A DNA stretch of 64,000 nucleotides from contig DATFOK010000005.1 in assembly GCA_035265665.1 (NCBI GenBank), forward strand, positions 1-64,000, given 5' to 3'. Under the pieces are notes generated by a model. It did not search any database, was not told where the DNA came from, and saw only the letters and a program-made list of their open reading frames with translations. This document shows positions 23,495 through 31,935 of this stretch, in pieces. The stretch's first letter is position 1. Each line of letters starts with the position of its first letter. Made by a program: the position numbers and the translations under genes. The stretch is from DASUPK01 sp035265665 (GTDB lineage Bacteria > Actinomycetota > Thermoleophilia > Solirubrobacterales > 70-9).

Positions 23495-24136
23495 ATGATG
23501 CCGAGATCAGGTCGACCGGATAACACCGAGCTCTTACGCACGGTCCGCTCCGCCGACATTCGCGATGTGCGAGTGCTGGATGCGATTGCTCGCGTCCCGC
23601 GCGGCGAGTTCGTGCCCGTGGAGACGGCGGGGAGCGCGTACTACGACGAGCCGATCCCGATCGCGCACGGGCAGGTGACAACGCAGCCGTCGCTGGTAGC
23701 CCGCATGGTCGAGGCGCTGAGCCTCACCGGACCAGAGCGGGTGCTGGAGATCGGTACCGGGCTCGGCTGGCAGACGGCGTTGCTGGCGACTCTTGCCGAA
23801 AGGGTGTGGAGTGTCGAGCGCTTCGCAGACCTCGCTGAGGAAGCAAGAAGGAACCTCGCCGCGCAGGGCATCCCGAACGCCGAAGTCGCGGTCGCCGACG
23901 GTCGCGAGGGGTTTGCCGAGCACGCCCCCTATGACGCGATCGTCGTCTCTGCTGCCTCGCCGGAGGTGCCGTCGCCGCTGGGGGAGCAGCTGGCGGACGG
24001 GGGTCGACTCGTTCAGCCCATGGGGACCGGGGGCGACGAGCAGGTGATTCTGTTCGAGAAGGAATCGGGCGAGCTGCGCCCGCGGCGCACTCTCACTCTC
24101 GCTCGCTTCGTGAAACTGGTCAGCCCTGGAAGGTGA
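23495..24136 (+). CDS. pcm: Protein-L-isoaspartate O-methyltransferase
   Basis: A protein of about 213 residues that methylates isoaspartyl residues in damaged proteins with SAM. It shows the family pattern: V-L-D-A-I-A-R-V-P-R-G-E-F-V-P, A-Y-Y-D-E-P-I-P-I, G-Q-V-T-T-Q-P-S-L-V-A-R-M, the SAM loop V-L-E-I-G-T-G-L-G-W-Q-T-A and D-G-R-E-G. The ATG at 23495 (or 23498) was chosen; a GTG at 23456 would add 13 non-conserved residues. It overlaps the convergent aldehyde dehydrogenase by 17 bp. Confidence 0.88.
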   Translation: MMPRSGRPDNTELLRTVRSADIRDVRVLDAIARVPRGEFVPVETAGSAYYDEPIPIAHGQVTTQPSLVARMVEALSLTGPERVLEIGTGLGWQTALLATLAERVWSVERFADLAEEARRNLAAQGIPNAEVAVADGREGFAEHAPYDAIVVSAASPEVPSPLGEQLADGGRLVQPMGTGGDEQVILFEKESGELRPRRTLTLARFVKLVSPGR

Positions 24137-25565
24137 CCAGGCGCTCCTCAGTCAACTCGCGGACCGCGTAGCTGGGACCCTCGCGAGTGTTGCCTGAGTC
24201 CTTGACCCCGCCGTAAGGCATCTGGTCGGTGCGGAAGGTCGGCACCTCGTTGATCAGGACGCCGCCGAATTCGAGCACCTCGCCGGCCCTCTTCGCGTTG
24301 CCGACATCCCGCGTGAAGACGCCGGCCTGGAGGCCGTAGCGGGAGTCGTTCGCCATTTCCAGAGCCTCGTCGAAGCTCTTGAAGGTGTGGATCGTGGCCA
24401 CCGGCCCGAAGATCTCGTCCTTCCAGGTGTGGCACTCGCGAGGCTCGCCCTTGATCACCGTCGGGGCGATGCAGCGGTCCTCATCCACCAGCTCGCCGCC
24501 GGTGAGGATCTCGCCGTCCTTCGATGCGGCCTCGTCGATCCACTCCTTGACCCGGTCTCGGTCGTCCTGGGAGATGACCGGTCCGACATCGGTGTTCTCG
24601 TCCATCGGGTCACCGGTGACGAGCGACTCGACGTTCCTCACGAACCGCTCGGTGAACTGGTCGGCGATCGACTCGTGGACCAGGATGCGCTGTACCGAGA
24701 TGCAGCTCTGGCCGGCATGCGAGTAGGCGTGGAGTTGCGCCTTGTCCGCGGCCGTCTCCCAGTCCCCGTCCTCATTGACGATCAGCGGCGCATTCGAGCC
24801 GAGTTCGAGATTGACCTTCTTGTGGGGGGCCTTCGAGCGAATGCTCCAGCCCACGGGAGCCGAGCCGGTGAAGGTGATCGCGCCGATCCGGTCGTCCTCG
24901 ACGATCGCGTTGCCGACCTCGGAGCCCGAGCCGCAGACCACCTGCAGCCAGTTCTCGGGCAGACCGGCGTCGTAGTAGATCTCGGCCAGCTTGATCGCGG
25001 AGATCGGGGTCTGGCCGGCGGGCTTCAGCACGATCGCGTTGCCGGCGGCGATCGCCGGGCCGAGCTTGTGGCCAACCAGGTTGAGCGGGAAGTTGAAGGG
25101 GCTGATCGCGCCGACCACGCCGAAGGGAACGCGGATCACGATCCCAAACTTGCCCTCGCCGGCCGCCCCCGCCTCCATCGGGACCGTGTGCCCGGTCAGG
25201 GTGCGGGCGGCGACGGCCGAGAACTGCATCGTCGAGACGCAGCGCTGTGCCTCGACGCGGGCGGTCTTCACGGGCTTGCCGGCCTCGGCGGCAATCGTCA
25301 TCGTGAGGTCGTCCTCGCGCTCGCGGACCAGCTCGGCGGCGCGATCGAGGAAAGCGGCCCGCTCGTGTGCCGCGAAGCCACCGGCCTCGAAGGCGGCGCG
25401 GGCTGCCTCGACGGCCTTTCCCACGAGCGCCGCGTCGCCCTTGGGAACCCGCCCGATCACGGTCCCGTCATACGGCGCGCGAACCTCCGACCACTCGCCG
25501 GTCTCGATCCACTCGCCGGCGACGTAAAGCTGGTGATCCGTGGCCTGAATCGTCTCTGTCGCCAT
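24120..25565 (-). CDS. Aldehyde dehydrogenase family protein
   Basis: A 481-residue NAD(P)-dependent aldehyde dehydrogenase. The active-site Cys is in H-A-G-Q-S-C-I-S-V, the general base Glu is in V-N-L-E-L-G-S-N-A-P, and the cofactor region contains P-F-N-F-P-L-N-L. It ends with the Y-G-G-V-K-D-S-G-N-T-R-E-G-P motif, which resembles phosphonoacetaldehyde/lactaldehyde dehydrogenases and GapN-like enzymes. The exact substrate is not clear. The ATG at 25565 has a strong ribosome site (AGGAGAGG) 6 nt upstream, which decides the start against a longer frame. Confidence 0.88.
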   Translation of the reverse strand: MATETIQATDHQLYVAGEWIETGEWSEVRAPYDGTVIGRVPKGDAALVGKAVEAARAAFEAGGFAAHERAAFLDRAAELVREREDDLTMTIAAEAGKPVKTARVEAQRCVSTMQFSAVAARTLTGHTVPMEAGAAGEGKFGIVIRVPFGVVGAISPFNFPLNLVGHKLGPAIAAGNAIVLKPAGQTPISAIKLAEIYYDAGLPENWLQVVCGSGSEVGNAIVEDDRIGAITFTGSAPVGWSIRSKAPHKKVNLELGSNAPLIVNEDGDWETAADKAQLHAYSHAGQSCISVQRILVHESIADQFTERFVRNVESLVTGDPMDENTDVGPVISQDDRDRVKEWIDEAASKDGEILTGGELVDEDRCIAPTVIKGEPRECHTWKDEIFGPVATIHTFKSFDEALEMANDSRYGLQAGVFTRDVGNAKRAGEVLEFGGVLINEVPTFRTDQMPYGGVKDSGNTREGPSYAVRELTEERLVTFQG

Positions 25566-25630
25566 CAATCCTCTCCTTGGATCGCCTACCCACAGCCTAG
25601 CCATGCGCAACTTCCCGCCGCCTGACCCGT

Positions 25631-25636
25631 TATCCA
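25631..25636 (+). promoter_or_regulatory. Possible -10 hexamer TATCCA for the SpoIID-like gene
   Basis: TATCCA ends 6 nt before the ATG at 25643. It fits the leaderless geometry, although the final base is not T. Confidence 0.35.
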
Positions 25637-25642
25637 GGGGCA

Positions 25643-26797
25643 ATGCTTCGGGGGACCCGGACGATCCTGCTAGCGGCGCTGCTCCTCGCTCTCGCCCTCC
25701 CGACCGAGGCCTCGGCAATGGTCAGCGGCGGCGCCGCGACCAAGGCCGCCAAGGCCCGGGCCTGGGTGGTGAAGGGGGCGGGATTCGGCCACGGCGTCGG
25801 CATGAGCCAGTACGGCGCCTACGGCTACGCCAAGCACGGGTTCGGCTACGGCGACATCCTCGCCCACTACTACACGGGGACCACGCTTGGATCTACCTCG
25901 GACCAGTCGGTTCGGGTGCTGCTCCGCGACGGAGCTCGCAGCATCTTCTTCCGCGGCGCGGCGTCCGCCTGCGGCGCCGGCCTGAAGCCGGGCAAGGGCT
26001 ACGTCGCCAAGCGAAAGGGCGCGGGCGTGGTCGTGCGCTCCAAGAAGGGACGGCGGATCGCCCGCTGCGGAGCGGCGATGACCGCCGCGGGCTCCCCGAC
26101 CGTCACGGTCTCCGGCAAGGGCACCTACCGCGGCGCGCTCGAGGTGCGAGCGTCGGGAAGCGCGTTGCAGGCGATCAACGTCGTCCAGATCGAGGACTAC
26201 GTCCGAGGCGTGATCTCGAAGGAGTCGCCGACGTCCTGGCCAATCGAGGCGCTCAAGGCGCAGGCGGTGGCCGCCCGGTCCTACGGCCTCTCCACTGGCG
26301 TCCGCGGCGGCACCTTCGACCTCTACGACGACACCCGAAGCCAGGTCTACGCGGGTGTCGGGGCCGAGACCGCCAAGACGAACCAGGCCATCGACGCCAC
26401 CCGCCTTCAGGTCGTGCTCTTCGGCGGAAAGATCGCCCAGACCTTCTTTTTCTCGACCTCCGGGGGCCACACCGAGAACAACGAGTTCTCCTCGCTCGGC
26501 TTCGGCCAGCCGGCGATCCCCTACCTGCGCGGTGTCGACGATCCCTACGAGGCCGAGGCCGGCTCCCCCTACGAGCGCTGGAAGCGGAAGTTCTCCCTCG
26601 GGAAGATGAACGCGGCGCTGCGCTCAATCGGGCTGCGCGGCAAGCTGAAGAACGTCGCCATCACCCAGCGCGGCACCTCGCCCCGGATCGTGCGCGCCAA
26701 CCTGATCAGCACCGGCGGAACGACGACCGTGACCGGTCCGCAGCTGCGCGGCGCGCTCGGGCTGCCCGACACCTGGGCGTTCTTCAAGAAGAAGTAG
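25643..26797 (+). CDS. SpoIID/LytB domain protein, circularly permuted order
   Basis: A 384-residue exported protein. Residues 1-25 form a signal peptide. Residues about 43-80 hold G-F-G-H-G-V-G-M-S-Q-Y-G-A and D-I-L-A-H-Y-Y-T-G, a segment that ends classical SpoIID. The core follows, with Q-I-E-D-Y-V-R-G-V-I-S-K-E-S-P and W-P-I-E-A-L-K-A-Q-A-V-A-A-R-S-Y. The protein ends in L-R-G-A-L-G-L-P-D-T-W. SpoIID is a lytic transglycosylase on denuded glycan; the acidic residue of its E-x-P motif is present. The organism need not sporulate, since LytB-like proteins also act in wall turnover. The C-terminal cap has moved to the N terminus relative to B. subtilis SpoIID. Confidence 0.8.
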   Translation: MLRGTRTILLAALLLALALPTEASAMVSGGAATKAAKARAWVVKGAGFGHGVGMSQYGAYGYAKHGFGYGDILAHYYTGTTLGSTSDQSVRVLLRDGARSIFFRGAASACGAGLKPGKGYVAKRKGAGVVVRSKKGRRIARCGAAMTAAGSPTVTVSGKGTYRGALEVRASGSALQAINVVQIEDYVRGVISKESPTSWPIEALKAQAVAARSYGLSTGVRGGTFDLYDDTRSQVYAGVGAETAKTNQAIDATRLQVVLFGGKIAQTFFFSTSGGHTENNEFSSLGFGQPAIPYLRGVDDPYEAEAGSPYERWKRKFSLGKMNAALRSIGLRGKLKNVAITQRGTSPRIVRANLISTGGTTTVTGPQLRGALGLPDTWAFFKKK

Positions 26798-27254
26798 TCA
26801 CCGCGCTTCCGAAAACAGGGAGCCGTAGCCAACCACCACGCTCGGGTCTGCTCCGGCGGCTCGAAGTGCGGCCCACAGAAGGGCTTGATTGGCGCTCAGG
26901 ATGGAGCGATCGAGTCCAGCCTCTAGCGGGGTGATCACGCCGACGGCTCCGAATCCATTGCCACCGATGACGACTGCCTCTGCGTCGTCGGGGCGGTTCG
27001 CGACAACCCAAGCGTGCAGCGCGTCGGGGGTGATCCGGCTCTGGTCGCTCGGAAGGTCGCATGGCCCGCTGATCAGGAGGTCGAAGCCACGCCGACTCGT
27101 AGTAGCGGCGCCCCATCTCGCTGAGCTGCTCGTCGAACCAGGGATGCGCCACCGTGCCTCCCAGCCGTCGCGGTTCCACGGCAGGCGCCGGGGCGACTCG
27201 AAGGCGATCAAGGTCTCGGTCGACTGAAGGGCCCACACGCCCTTCAGCCGCCAT
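26798..27254 (-). pseudogene. Arylmalonate decarboxylase/maleate isomerase family, frameshifted remnant
   Basis: Two minus-strand frames together give the C-terminal half of an Asp/Glu racemase-superfamily protein. The first part reads H-P-W-F-D-E-Q-L-S-E-M-G-R-R-Y-Y-E-S-A. One extra base near 27089 then shifts the frame to G-F-D-L-L-I-S-G-P-C-D-L-P-S-D-Q, A-E-A-V-V-I-G-G-N-G-F and S-A-N-Q-A-L-L-W-A-A-L-R, a pattern of the AMDase/maleate isomerase C terminus. The expected N-terminal half (about 100 residues) is not recognisable. In the usual catalytic Cys position of this motif the sequence has Gly-Asn. It directly abuts the SpoIID-like stop. Confidence 0.65.
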
Positions 27255-27276
27255 CAGGCAACCCTACTGCGCTCGC

Positions 27277-28269
27277 CTAGCCGTCGGGATAGGGCTGAAC
27301 GGGGATGCCGTGGTCCGTGTCTCTGGTGCCGAACTCGTACGCCCCCGCCCCCTGAATCTTGAGTGTCTCGGCTGGGCGGCCGTCGCGCTCGACGTGCAGC
27401 TCCAGGTCGGAGATCGAGCAGTTGAGCGTGTTGTGCTCGGGACCGACCGGGTCGGCGTAGATCCACGCGACGAAGTCCTTGGCGGGCGCGCTGACGGTCC
27501 CGGCCACCTTCGTTCCCTTGCCCTTGAGCTCGAAGGAGGCACCGGTGGGCAACTCACGCACCTCGGTGCTGGGAACGTGCCCGAAGCCCCCGAGCCGGTG
27601 GGCCCGGCCGTCGAGCATCAGCATCGCATTGCCGACCCAAGGGGTGGTCCGGCCTGCCACCTTGATCCGCCCTACCGCCATGTCGAAGTAGTCCTCGGGC
27701 GAGCGACCCTCGAAGCCCGAGCCCTGCACCCAGACCCAGCGCTCGGCGTGCTCGGCGCCCCAGTTGTGGCCGATCATCCCGCGCCATCCATCGACCTCGA
27801 TCCGCTCGCCGTCCAGCTCGAGGTGGCCGTTGAAGACCGCGTCCGGGTACGGGCTCAGGAACTTGGTCTTCGGGAGCGCGGCGCGGTAGAGGAAGTCGCG
27901 CGGCAGGTGATGGAAGGGCTCGTGGCTGTCCGAAAAGTTCAGGTCCCAGCGGGCATCGAGCACGTCCGTGCCGACGCGACCGGTGGCGCGGCCATCGGTC
28001 AGCATCGCGTCGGCGACGCTGATGTAGGTGTCCGGCCCCGTCGCGAGCTCGTCTGCCCCGAACTGCCGCTTGGTCGCGCGCGGCCCGGAGGCGTCCGAAT
28101 CGAAGAGAACGAACCAGAGCGCGCAGGTGGGCTGTTCGCCGGGGCGCTTGTGGACGGTGTGCCGGATCCAGGCACCGCGGCCGCCGCCGGGCTGGTTGAG
28201 CTTCAGATAGAAGCTCTCATAGTGCCCTGCCTTCTCCCGCAGGTCGGGGAATCGCGCCTGGGTGCGCAC
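27277..28269 (-). CDS. CrtC/AttH-like lipocalin-fold protein
   Basis: A 330-residue protein with strand-rich sequence and several Trp-containing repeats, including G-W-R-G-M-I-G-H-N-W-G-A-E-H-A-E-R-W-V-W-V and a similar earlier segment. H-N-W-G-x-E-H and W-x-W-V are typical of the AttH/CrtC and tocopherol-cyclase-like superfamily of double lipocalin folds, which act on isoprenoids or unknown hydrophobic molecules. No carotenoid gene is near, so the substrate is open. The start is GTG with a TAGCGT box 7 nt upstream. It is downstream of the MTA deaminase gene on the same strand but may have its own promoter. Confidence 0.6.
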   Translation of the reverse strand: MRTQARFPDLREKAGHYESFYLKLNQPGGGRGAWIRHTVHKRPGEQPTCALWFVLFDSDASGPRATKRQFGADELATGPDTYISVADAMLTDGRATGRVGTDVLDARWDLNFSDSHEPFHHLPRDFLYRAALPKTKFLSPYPDAVFNGHLELDGERIEVDGWRGMIGHNWGAEHAERWVWVQGSGFEGRSPEDYFDMAVGRIKVAGRTTPWVGNAMLMLDGRAHRLGGFGHVPSTEVRELPTGASFELKGKGTKVAGTVSAPAKDFVAWIYADPVGPEHNTLNCSISDLELHVERDGRPAETLKIQGAGAYEFGTRDTDHGIPVQPYPDG

Positions 28270-28276
28270 GGGCGGG

Positions 28277-28282
28277 ACGCTA
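28277..28282 (-). promoter_or_regulatory. -10 hexamer TAGCGT for the CrtC/AttH-like gene
   Basis: On the minus strand TAGCGT is followed by seven bases (CCCGCCC) and the GTG at 28269. It suggests a leaderless mRNA separate from the mtaD operon. Confidence 0.45.
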
Positions 28283-28289
28283 TCGCTCG

Positions 28290-29537
28290 TCAGGAGGTGA
28301 GGCGCGCCGCTCGCGCGCGAACCTCGGCGACCAGCTCATCGGCGCTCGGCACGACTCGATCGCGCATCAGGACGCGCCCGGCGACCACCGTCGTGTCGAC
28401 CACCGAGCCGCCCGCCGCGTAGACCAGATCGGCTTCGAGGTCGCCGGCCGAGAGCTCCGGGTCCGAGCCGCGGAGCAGTAGGAAGTCAGCCGGTTGCCCG
28501 GGCTCGAGCGGCGTGCCGCCCAGCGCCTCTGATCGCTGGCCGCGCGCGATCGCGAGAGCCTCGCCGGCGGGCAGCGTCGCCGAGTCCCCGCTCGCGTGCT
28601 TCTGCGCCAGGGAGAAGAGCTTCACCTCCTCGAAGGAATCGAGGTTCGAGTTGGAGGAGACACCATCGGTGCCGAGGCCGATGGCGACGCCGGCTTCGGC
28701 CGCCCGCGGATACGGAAACACGCCCCCGACGGCGAGCTTCATGTTGGCGGCCGGGTTCGTCACGACCGTAGCCCCGCGTTCCGCGATCAACCCGAGGTCC
28801 GCGTCGTCGAGCCAAACCCCATGGGCGAGCAGCGTTCGCGGTCCGAGGAAGCCCAGCTCGTCCAGGTATGCAGCCGGACGCTTGCCGTGCGCCTCGATGC
28901 AGTCGTTCACCTCCTCCTCGGTCTCGGAGAGGTGGATCTGCAGGCTGATCTCCCGCTCGGATCCGACCTCCGCGATCCAGGCGAGCGACTCCGAGCTGAC
29001 CGTGTAGATCGCGTGCGGGCCGAGGCTGGGCGAGACGCGGGCGCTCAGTTCGGCGAGCCGGTCGAGCGACTGGAGCAGCTCGCCGCGCATCGACTCGCCC
29101 TTGGCGGGGTCGAGCCCATCGATCATCACGCTGGAGATCGCGGCGCGCAGCCCGGCGTCGACCACCGCGCGCGCGGCCTCGCCCCCATGCCAGTACATGT
29201 CGAAGAAGCGGGCGGTCCCGGAGCGGATCATCTCCAGGCAGGCGAGCCGCGTCCCCCAGTAGACGTCGTCCGCATGCAGCTTCTCCTCGGCCGGCCAGAT
29301 CTTGGTCCGGAGCCACTCCATCAGCGGCATGTCGTCGCCGAACCCCCGGAAGAGGGTCATCGCGGCGTGAGTGTGGCCGTTCACCATCGGCGGGCTGAGC
29401 AGGAGACCGCCCGCGTCGATCACCTCGTCGCCGGCCTTCGGCTGCACGCCGGGGCCGAGCTCCGCGATCACGCCGTCCTCCACGCGCAGGCCCACCTCCT
29501 CGCCGTCCAGCAGGGCACCGGCGACCGCGAGGCTCAC
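28290..29537 (-). CDS. mtaD: 5-methylthioadenosine/S-adenosylhomocysteine deaminase-like amidohydrolase
   Basis: A 415-residue metal-dependent amidohydrolase of the TRZ/ATZ class. Metal ligands are in N-G-H-T-H-A-A-M, a His in L-Q-I-H-L-S-E-T-E-E-E-V, and A-H-G-V-W-L-D-D-A-D. The catalytic aspartate is in G-L-G-T-D-G-V-S-S-N-S-N-L-D. H-L-S-E-T and G-T-D-G-x-x-S-N-N/S-x-L-D are hallmarks of MTA/SAH deaminases. It would turn MTA into methylthioinosine. Its start overlaps the stop of the upstream phosphorylase by 4 bp, which supports a two-step salvage route. Confidence 0.8.
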   Translation of the reverse strand: MSLAVAGALLDGEEVGLRVEDGVIAELGPGVQPKAGDEVIDAGGLLLSPPMVNGHTHAAMTLFRGFGDDMPLMEWLRTKIWPAEEKLHADDVYWGTRLACLEMIRSGTARFFDMYWHGGEAARAVVDAGLRAAISSVMIDGLDPAKGESMRGELLQSLDRLAELSARVSPSLGPHAIYTVSSESLAWIAEVGSEREISLQIHLSETEEEVNDCIEAHGKRPAAYLDELGFLGPRTLLAHGVWLDDADLGLIAERGATVVTNPAANMKLAVGGVFPYPRAAEAGVAIGLGTDGVSSNSNLDSFEEVKLFSLAQKHASGDSATLPAGEALAIARGQRSEALGGTPLEPGQPADFLLLRGSDPELSAGDLEADLVYAAGGSVVDTTVVAGRVLMRDRVVPSADELVAEVRARAARLTS

Positions 29538-30277
29538 CTTGCTGCTCCCGTGGCGAGCGCCGGCAGGACTGAGTCGAGCGCCGCCTTCAGCGCTTCCGCC
29601 GTCTCGTCTCGGCCCCGCTGGTACTCCTCGACGGTGAGCGGCTCGTCAGAGATCCCGTTGGCGAGGTTGTCCACCGAACACACCGCGGCGTAGGCCAAGC
29701 CCACTTCCTTGGCAAGCACAGTCTCGGCCGCCAGCGTCATGCCGACGACATCGGCAACCCGCGCGAGCGCCCTCACCTCCGCCGGCGTCTCGAACCGCGG
29801 CCCGATCGTCTGCGCGTAGACGCCGCCGTCGATCAGCTGGGTCTGGCTGCGGTACGCCCATTCATCCAGGACGACCTGGCGCCACTCGGGATCGAACCCT
29901 GGGATCGAATGTCCGCGGGGGTCGGAAAAGAAGCTCGGCGCGGTCTCCGGCGCGTAGAAGTCGTCGGGGCAGACGAATGACCCGACCTTCAGATCCACCC
30001 GTAGGCTCCCGGCCGAGCCGAGGGCGAGAGCGCGGCCGCAGCCAAGCCCGCAGAGCGCGCGGATGTTGGCCCGGTGATCGACCAAGTGGGCCGGGACAGT
30101 GCGATCGAACCCATGCCGCGGCAGCCCGACAATCTCTCCGGCGTCGATCGCCTCGACGGGCCGCTCGCCGCCGGCCTCGACCTCGACCCTCTCGCCCTCA
30201 ACCGGGTGCGCGCCCTCGGGAAGGCTGTAGCCGTAGATCACGGCGAGGCGGTCGCCGGTCGGCCGGGGCGCGCTCAT
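29534..30277 (-). CDS. mtnP: Nucleoside phosphorylase of MTA/MTI type
   Basis: A 247-residue phosphorylase of the PNP/MTAP family. It has V-D-H-R-A-N-I-R-A-L for phosphate/ribose contacts, A-L-G-S-A-G-S-L, and G-P-R-F-E-T-P-A-E-V-R with the family Glu. The base-recognition loop reads C-S-V-D-N-L-A-N-G-I instead of the T-D-Y-D-C-W type of adenine-specific MTA phosphorylases. With the coupled deaminase this suggests a 6-oxopurine substrate, i.e. methylthioinosine, giving hypoxanthine and methylthioribose 1-phosphate. The gene symbol is that of the MTAP family; substrate preference is inference. Confidence 0.75.
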   Translation of the reverse strand: MSAPRPTGDRLAVIYGYSLPEGAHPVEGERVEVEAGGERPVEAIDAGEIVGLPRHGFDRTVPAHLVDHRANIRALCGLGCGRALALGSAGSLRVDLKVGSFVCPDDFYAPETAPSFFSDPRGHSIPGFDPEWRQVVLDEWAYRSQTQLIDGGVYAQTIGPRFETPAEVRALARVADVVGMTLAAETVLAKEVGLAYAAVCSVDNLANGISDEPLTVEEYQRGRDETAEALKAALDSVLPALATGAAR

Positions 30278-30284
30278 CGCCGCG

Positions 30285-30290
30285 ACTCTA
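30285..30290 (-). promoter_or_regulatory. -10 hexamer TAGAGT for the MTA salvage operon
   Basis: On the minus strand TAGAGT is followed by seven bases (CGCGGCG) and the ATG at 30277, again the leaderless geometry. Confidence 0.45.
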
Positions 30291-30304
30291 GTGAGAGCCG
30301 GTGC

Positions 30305-31378
30305 TCAGGTCCTGATGTGGACCACCTCGCCGTCCTGCACGACGTAATTGCGGCCCTCGATCCGCAGCGTGCCGCGATCGCGGGCGGGGGCGAAGCCGCC
30401 GGCGTCGACCAGTTCGTCCCAGGCGATCACCTCGGCGCGGACGAAGGCCCGCTGGATGTCACCATGAACCTGGCCGGCTGCGTCGTAGGCGGTCCCGCCC
30501 CGCCGCAGGGTCCGCGCCATCGCCTCCTTGCCGGCATCCGCGGTGAAGAAGGTGATCAGGTCGAGCAGCTCGAACGCGGCGCGGATCAGTCGCTCGAGGC
30601 CGGAGCGCTCGACGCCCAGCTCGTGGCGCATCTCCTCCGCCTCGTCCGGGTCGAGCTCGCGCAGTTCCGCCTCGACGCGGGCCGAGATGACCACCACCTT
30701 CGCCCGCATCTCCTCCGCGTGGGCGACGAGCTCGGGCGGGGCCGCGGTGACGCCCTCGTCGACGTTGACAACGTAGAGCACCGGCTTGGCCGTCAGCGGC
30801 GAGAGCTTGCGGAGCGCGTCGGGGGCCGCCTCCGGCACCAGCACCTCGCGAGCGGGGCGCCCGGCGGAGAGCGCTTCGACGACCGCCTCGAGCCACTCCC
30901 GCTCTGCGATCGCCTCCTTCTCGCCCGAGCGCGCCTGCCTGGTCACTCGCTCGAGGCGACGCTCGGCCGACTCGAGGTCCGCGGCGAGCAGCTCGGTCTC
31001 GATCAGCTCGGCGTCGGCGACCGGGTCGATCCGGCCCTCGGGATGCGCGACGGAGCCGGCGCCGTGCGCCCGGATCACGTGGCAGATCGCGTCCGTCTCG
31101 CGGATCGAGCCGAGGAAGCGGTTGCCGAGCCCCTCTCCCTGTGAGGCGCCCTTGACCAAGCCCGCGATGTCGTGGAACTCGATCGTCTCGTGCACCACCT
31201 CCGAGGAGCCGAGCGTCTCGGCGACCCTCTCGATCCGTTCGTCGGGGACGCCGACGACGGCGACGTTCGGATCGACGGTGGTGAAGGGGTAGTCCCCGAT
31301 CTCCGCTCCGGCAGCGGTGAGCGCGTTGAAGAGGGTCGACTTGCCCGCGTTGGGCATGCCGACGATCCCGATCTTCAT
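30305..31378 (-). CDS. ychF: YchF/OLA1 family P-loop NTPase
   Basis: A 357-residue translation-associated GTPase-family protein that prefers ATP. G1 is G-M-P-N-A-G-K-S, G2 lies in D-Y-P-F-T-T-V-D-P-N, G3 is H-D-I-A-G-L-V, and the altered G4 is in L-Y-V-V-N-V-D-E. The long coiled helical insertion (about 130-200) and the C-terminal TGS domain (T-F-F-T-A-D-A-G onward, ending G-R-N-Y-V-V-Q-D-G-E-V) are as in the family. YchF binds ribosomes and takes part in stress responses. A ribosome-site-like GGAAGGTCG lies upstream. Confidence 0.92.
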   Translation of the reverse strand: MKIGIVGMPNAGKSTLFNALTAAGAEIGDYPFTTVDPNVAVVGVPDERIERVAETLGSSEVVHETIEFHDIAGLVKGASQGEGLGNRFLGSIRETDAICHVIRAHGAGSVAHPEGRIDPVADAELIETELLAADLESAERRLERVTRQARSGEKEAIAEREWLEAVVEALSAGRPAREVLVPEAAPDALRKLSPLTAKPVLYVVNVDEGVTAAPPELVAHAEEMRAKVVVISARVEAELRELDPDEAEEMRHELGVERSGLERLIRAAFELLDLITFFTADAGKEAMARTLRRGGTAYDAAGQVHGDIQRAFVRAEVIAWDELVDAGGFAPARDRGTLRIEGRNYVVQDGEVVHIRT

Positions 31379-31392
31379 CGGCGACCTTCCAC

Positions 31393-31884
31393 CTAGAGGG
31401 GTGCGATCAGGCCCAGCCCGATGCCCAAGACCGCGCCCCCGAGCACGTCGGACGGATAGTGCATGCCGAGGTAGGGGCGGCAGGCGGCGATAGCGGCAGC
31501 GAGGAGGAAGAGGACCGCCGCCTCCGGGGCGATCCGGGTCATCGCGGTCGCGCAGGCGAAGGACGAGGTTGCGTGGGCTGAGGGGAAGCTCAGCGAGCTG
31601 GGAGCACCGCCGAGCGGCGGGAGCCCCTCGAGCACCGGGCGGGGCCGCCTGACGATCACCTTGACGAGGAAGTTGAGACCAATCGCGACCGGGCCGAGGA
31701 TCCCGGCCACGACCCAGTTCTCGCCGTTGTCCGGGTCAGCGAAGGCGAGGACGATCCCGATCACGAGCCAGACGGCGCCATACTCCCCGATCCGCCCCAG
31801 CCACTTCCCGGCCGTCTCCGCCGCGGGTGCGTGCAGGCGAGTCCGCATCGCGTAGAGCACGCGGCTGTCGAGGGCCCGGAGCAC
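31393..31884 (-). CDS. PAP2 superfamily membrane phosphatase
   Basis: A 163-residue protein with about five membrane segments. It carries the three PAP2 motifs: K-V-I-V-R-R-P-R-P (KxxxxxxRP), S-F-P-S-A-H-A (PSGH-like) and C-R-P-Y-L-G-M-H-Y-P-S-D-V (SRxxxxxHxxxD-like, with Cys in place of Ser). It may dephosphorylate undecaprenyl diphosphate or lipid phosphates. The GTG at 31884 was chosen because a TATTCT box lies exactly 6 nt upstream and because L-R-A-L-D is the usual family start. An internal ATG at 31848 is the alternative. It is 15 bp downstream of ychF. Confidence 0.82.
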   Translation of the reverse strand: MLRALDSRVLYAMRTRLHAPAAETAGKWLGRIGEYGAVWLVIGIVLAFADPDNGENWVVAGILGPVAIGLNFLVKVIVRRPRPVLEGLPPLGGAPSSLSFPSAHATSSFACATAMTRIAPEAAVLFLLAAAIAACRPYLGMHYPSDVLGGAVLGIGLGLIAPL

Positions 31885-31890
31885 CGGCGC

Positions 31891-31896
31891 AGAATA
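31891..31896 (-). promoter_or_regulatory. -10 hexamer TATTCT for the PAP2 gene (leaderless start)
   Basis: On the minus strand TATTCT is followed by GCGCCG and the GTG at 31884. This helps to fix the start of the gene. Confidence 0.5.
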
Positions 31897-31935
31897 CGGT
31901 TCAATCGTCTGGTGGCCGAGACCGCGAACAGGGTG

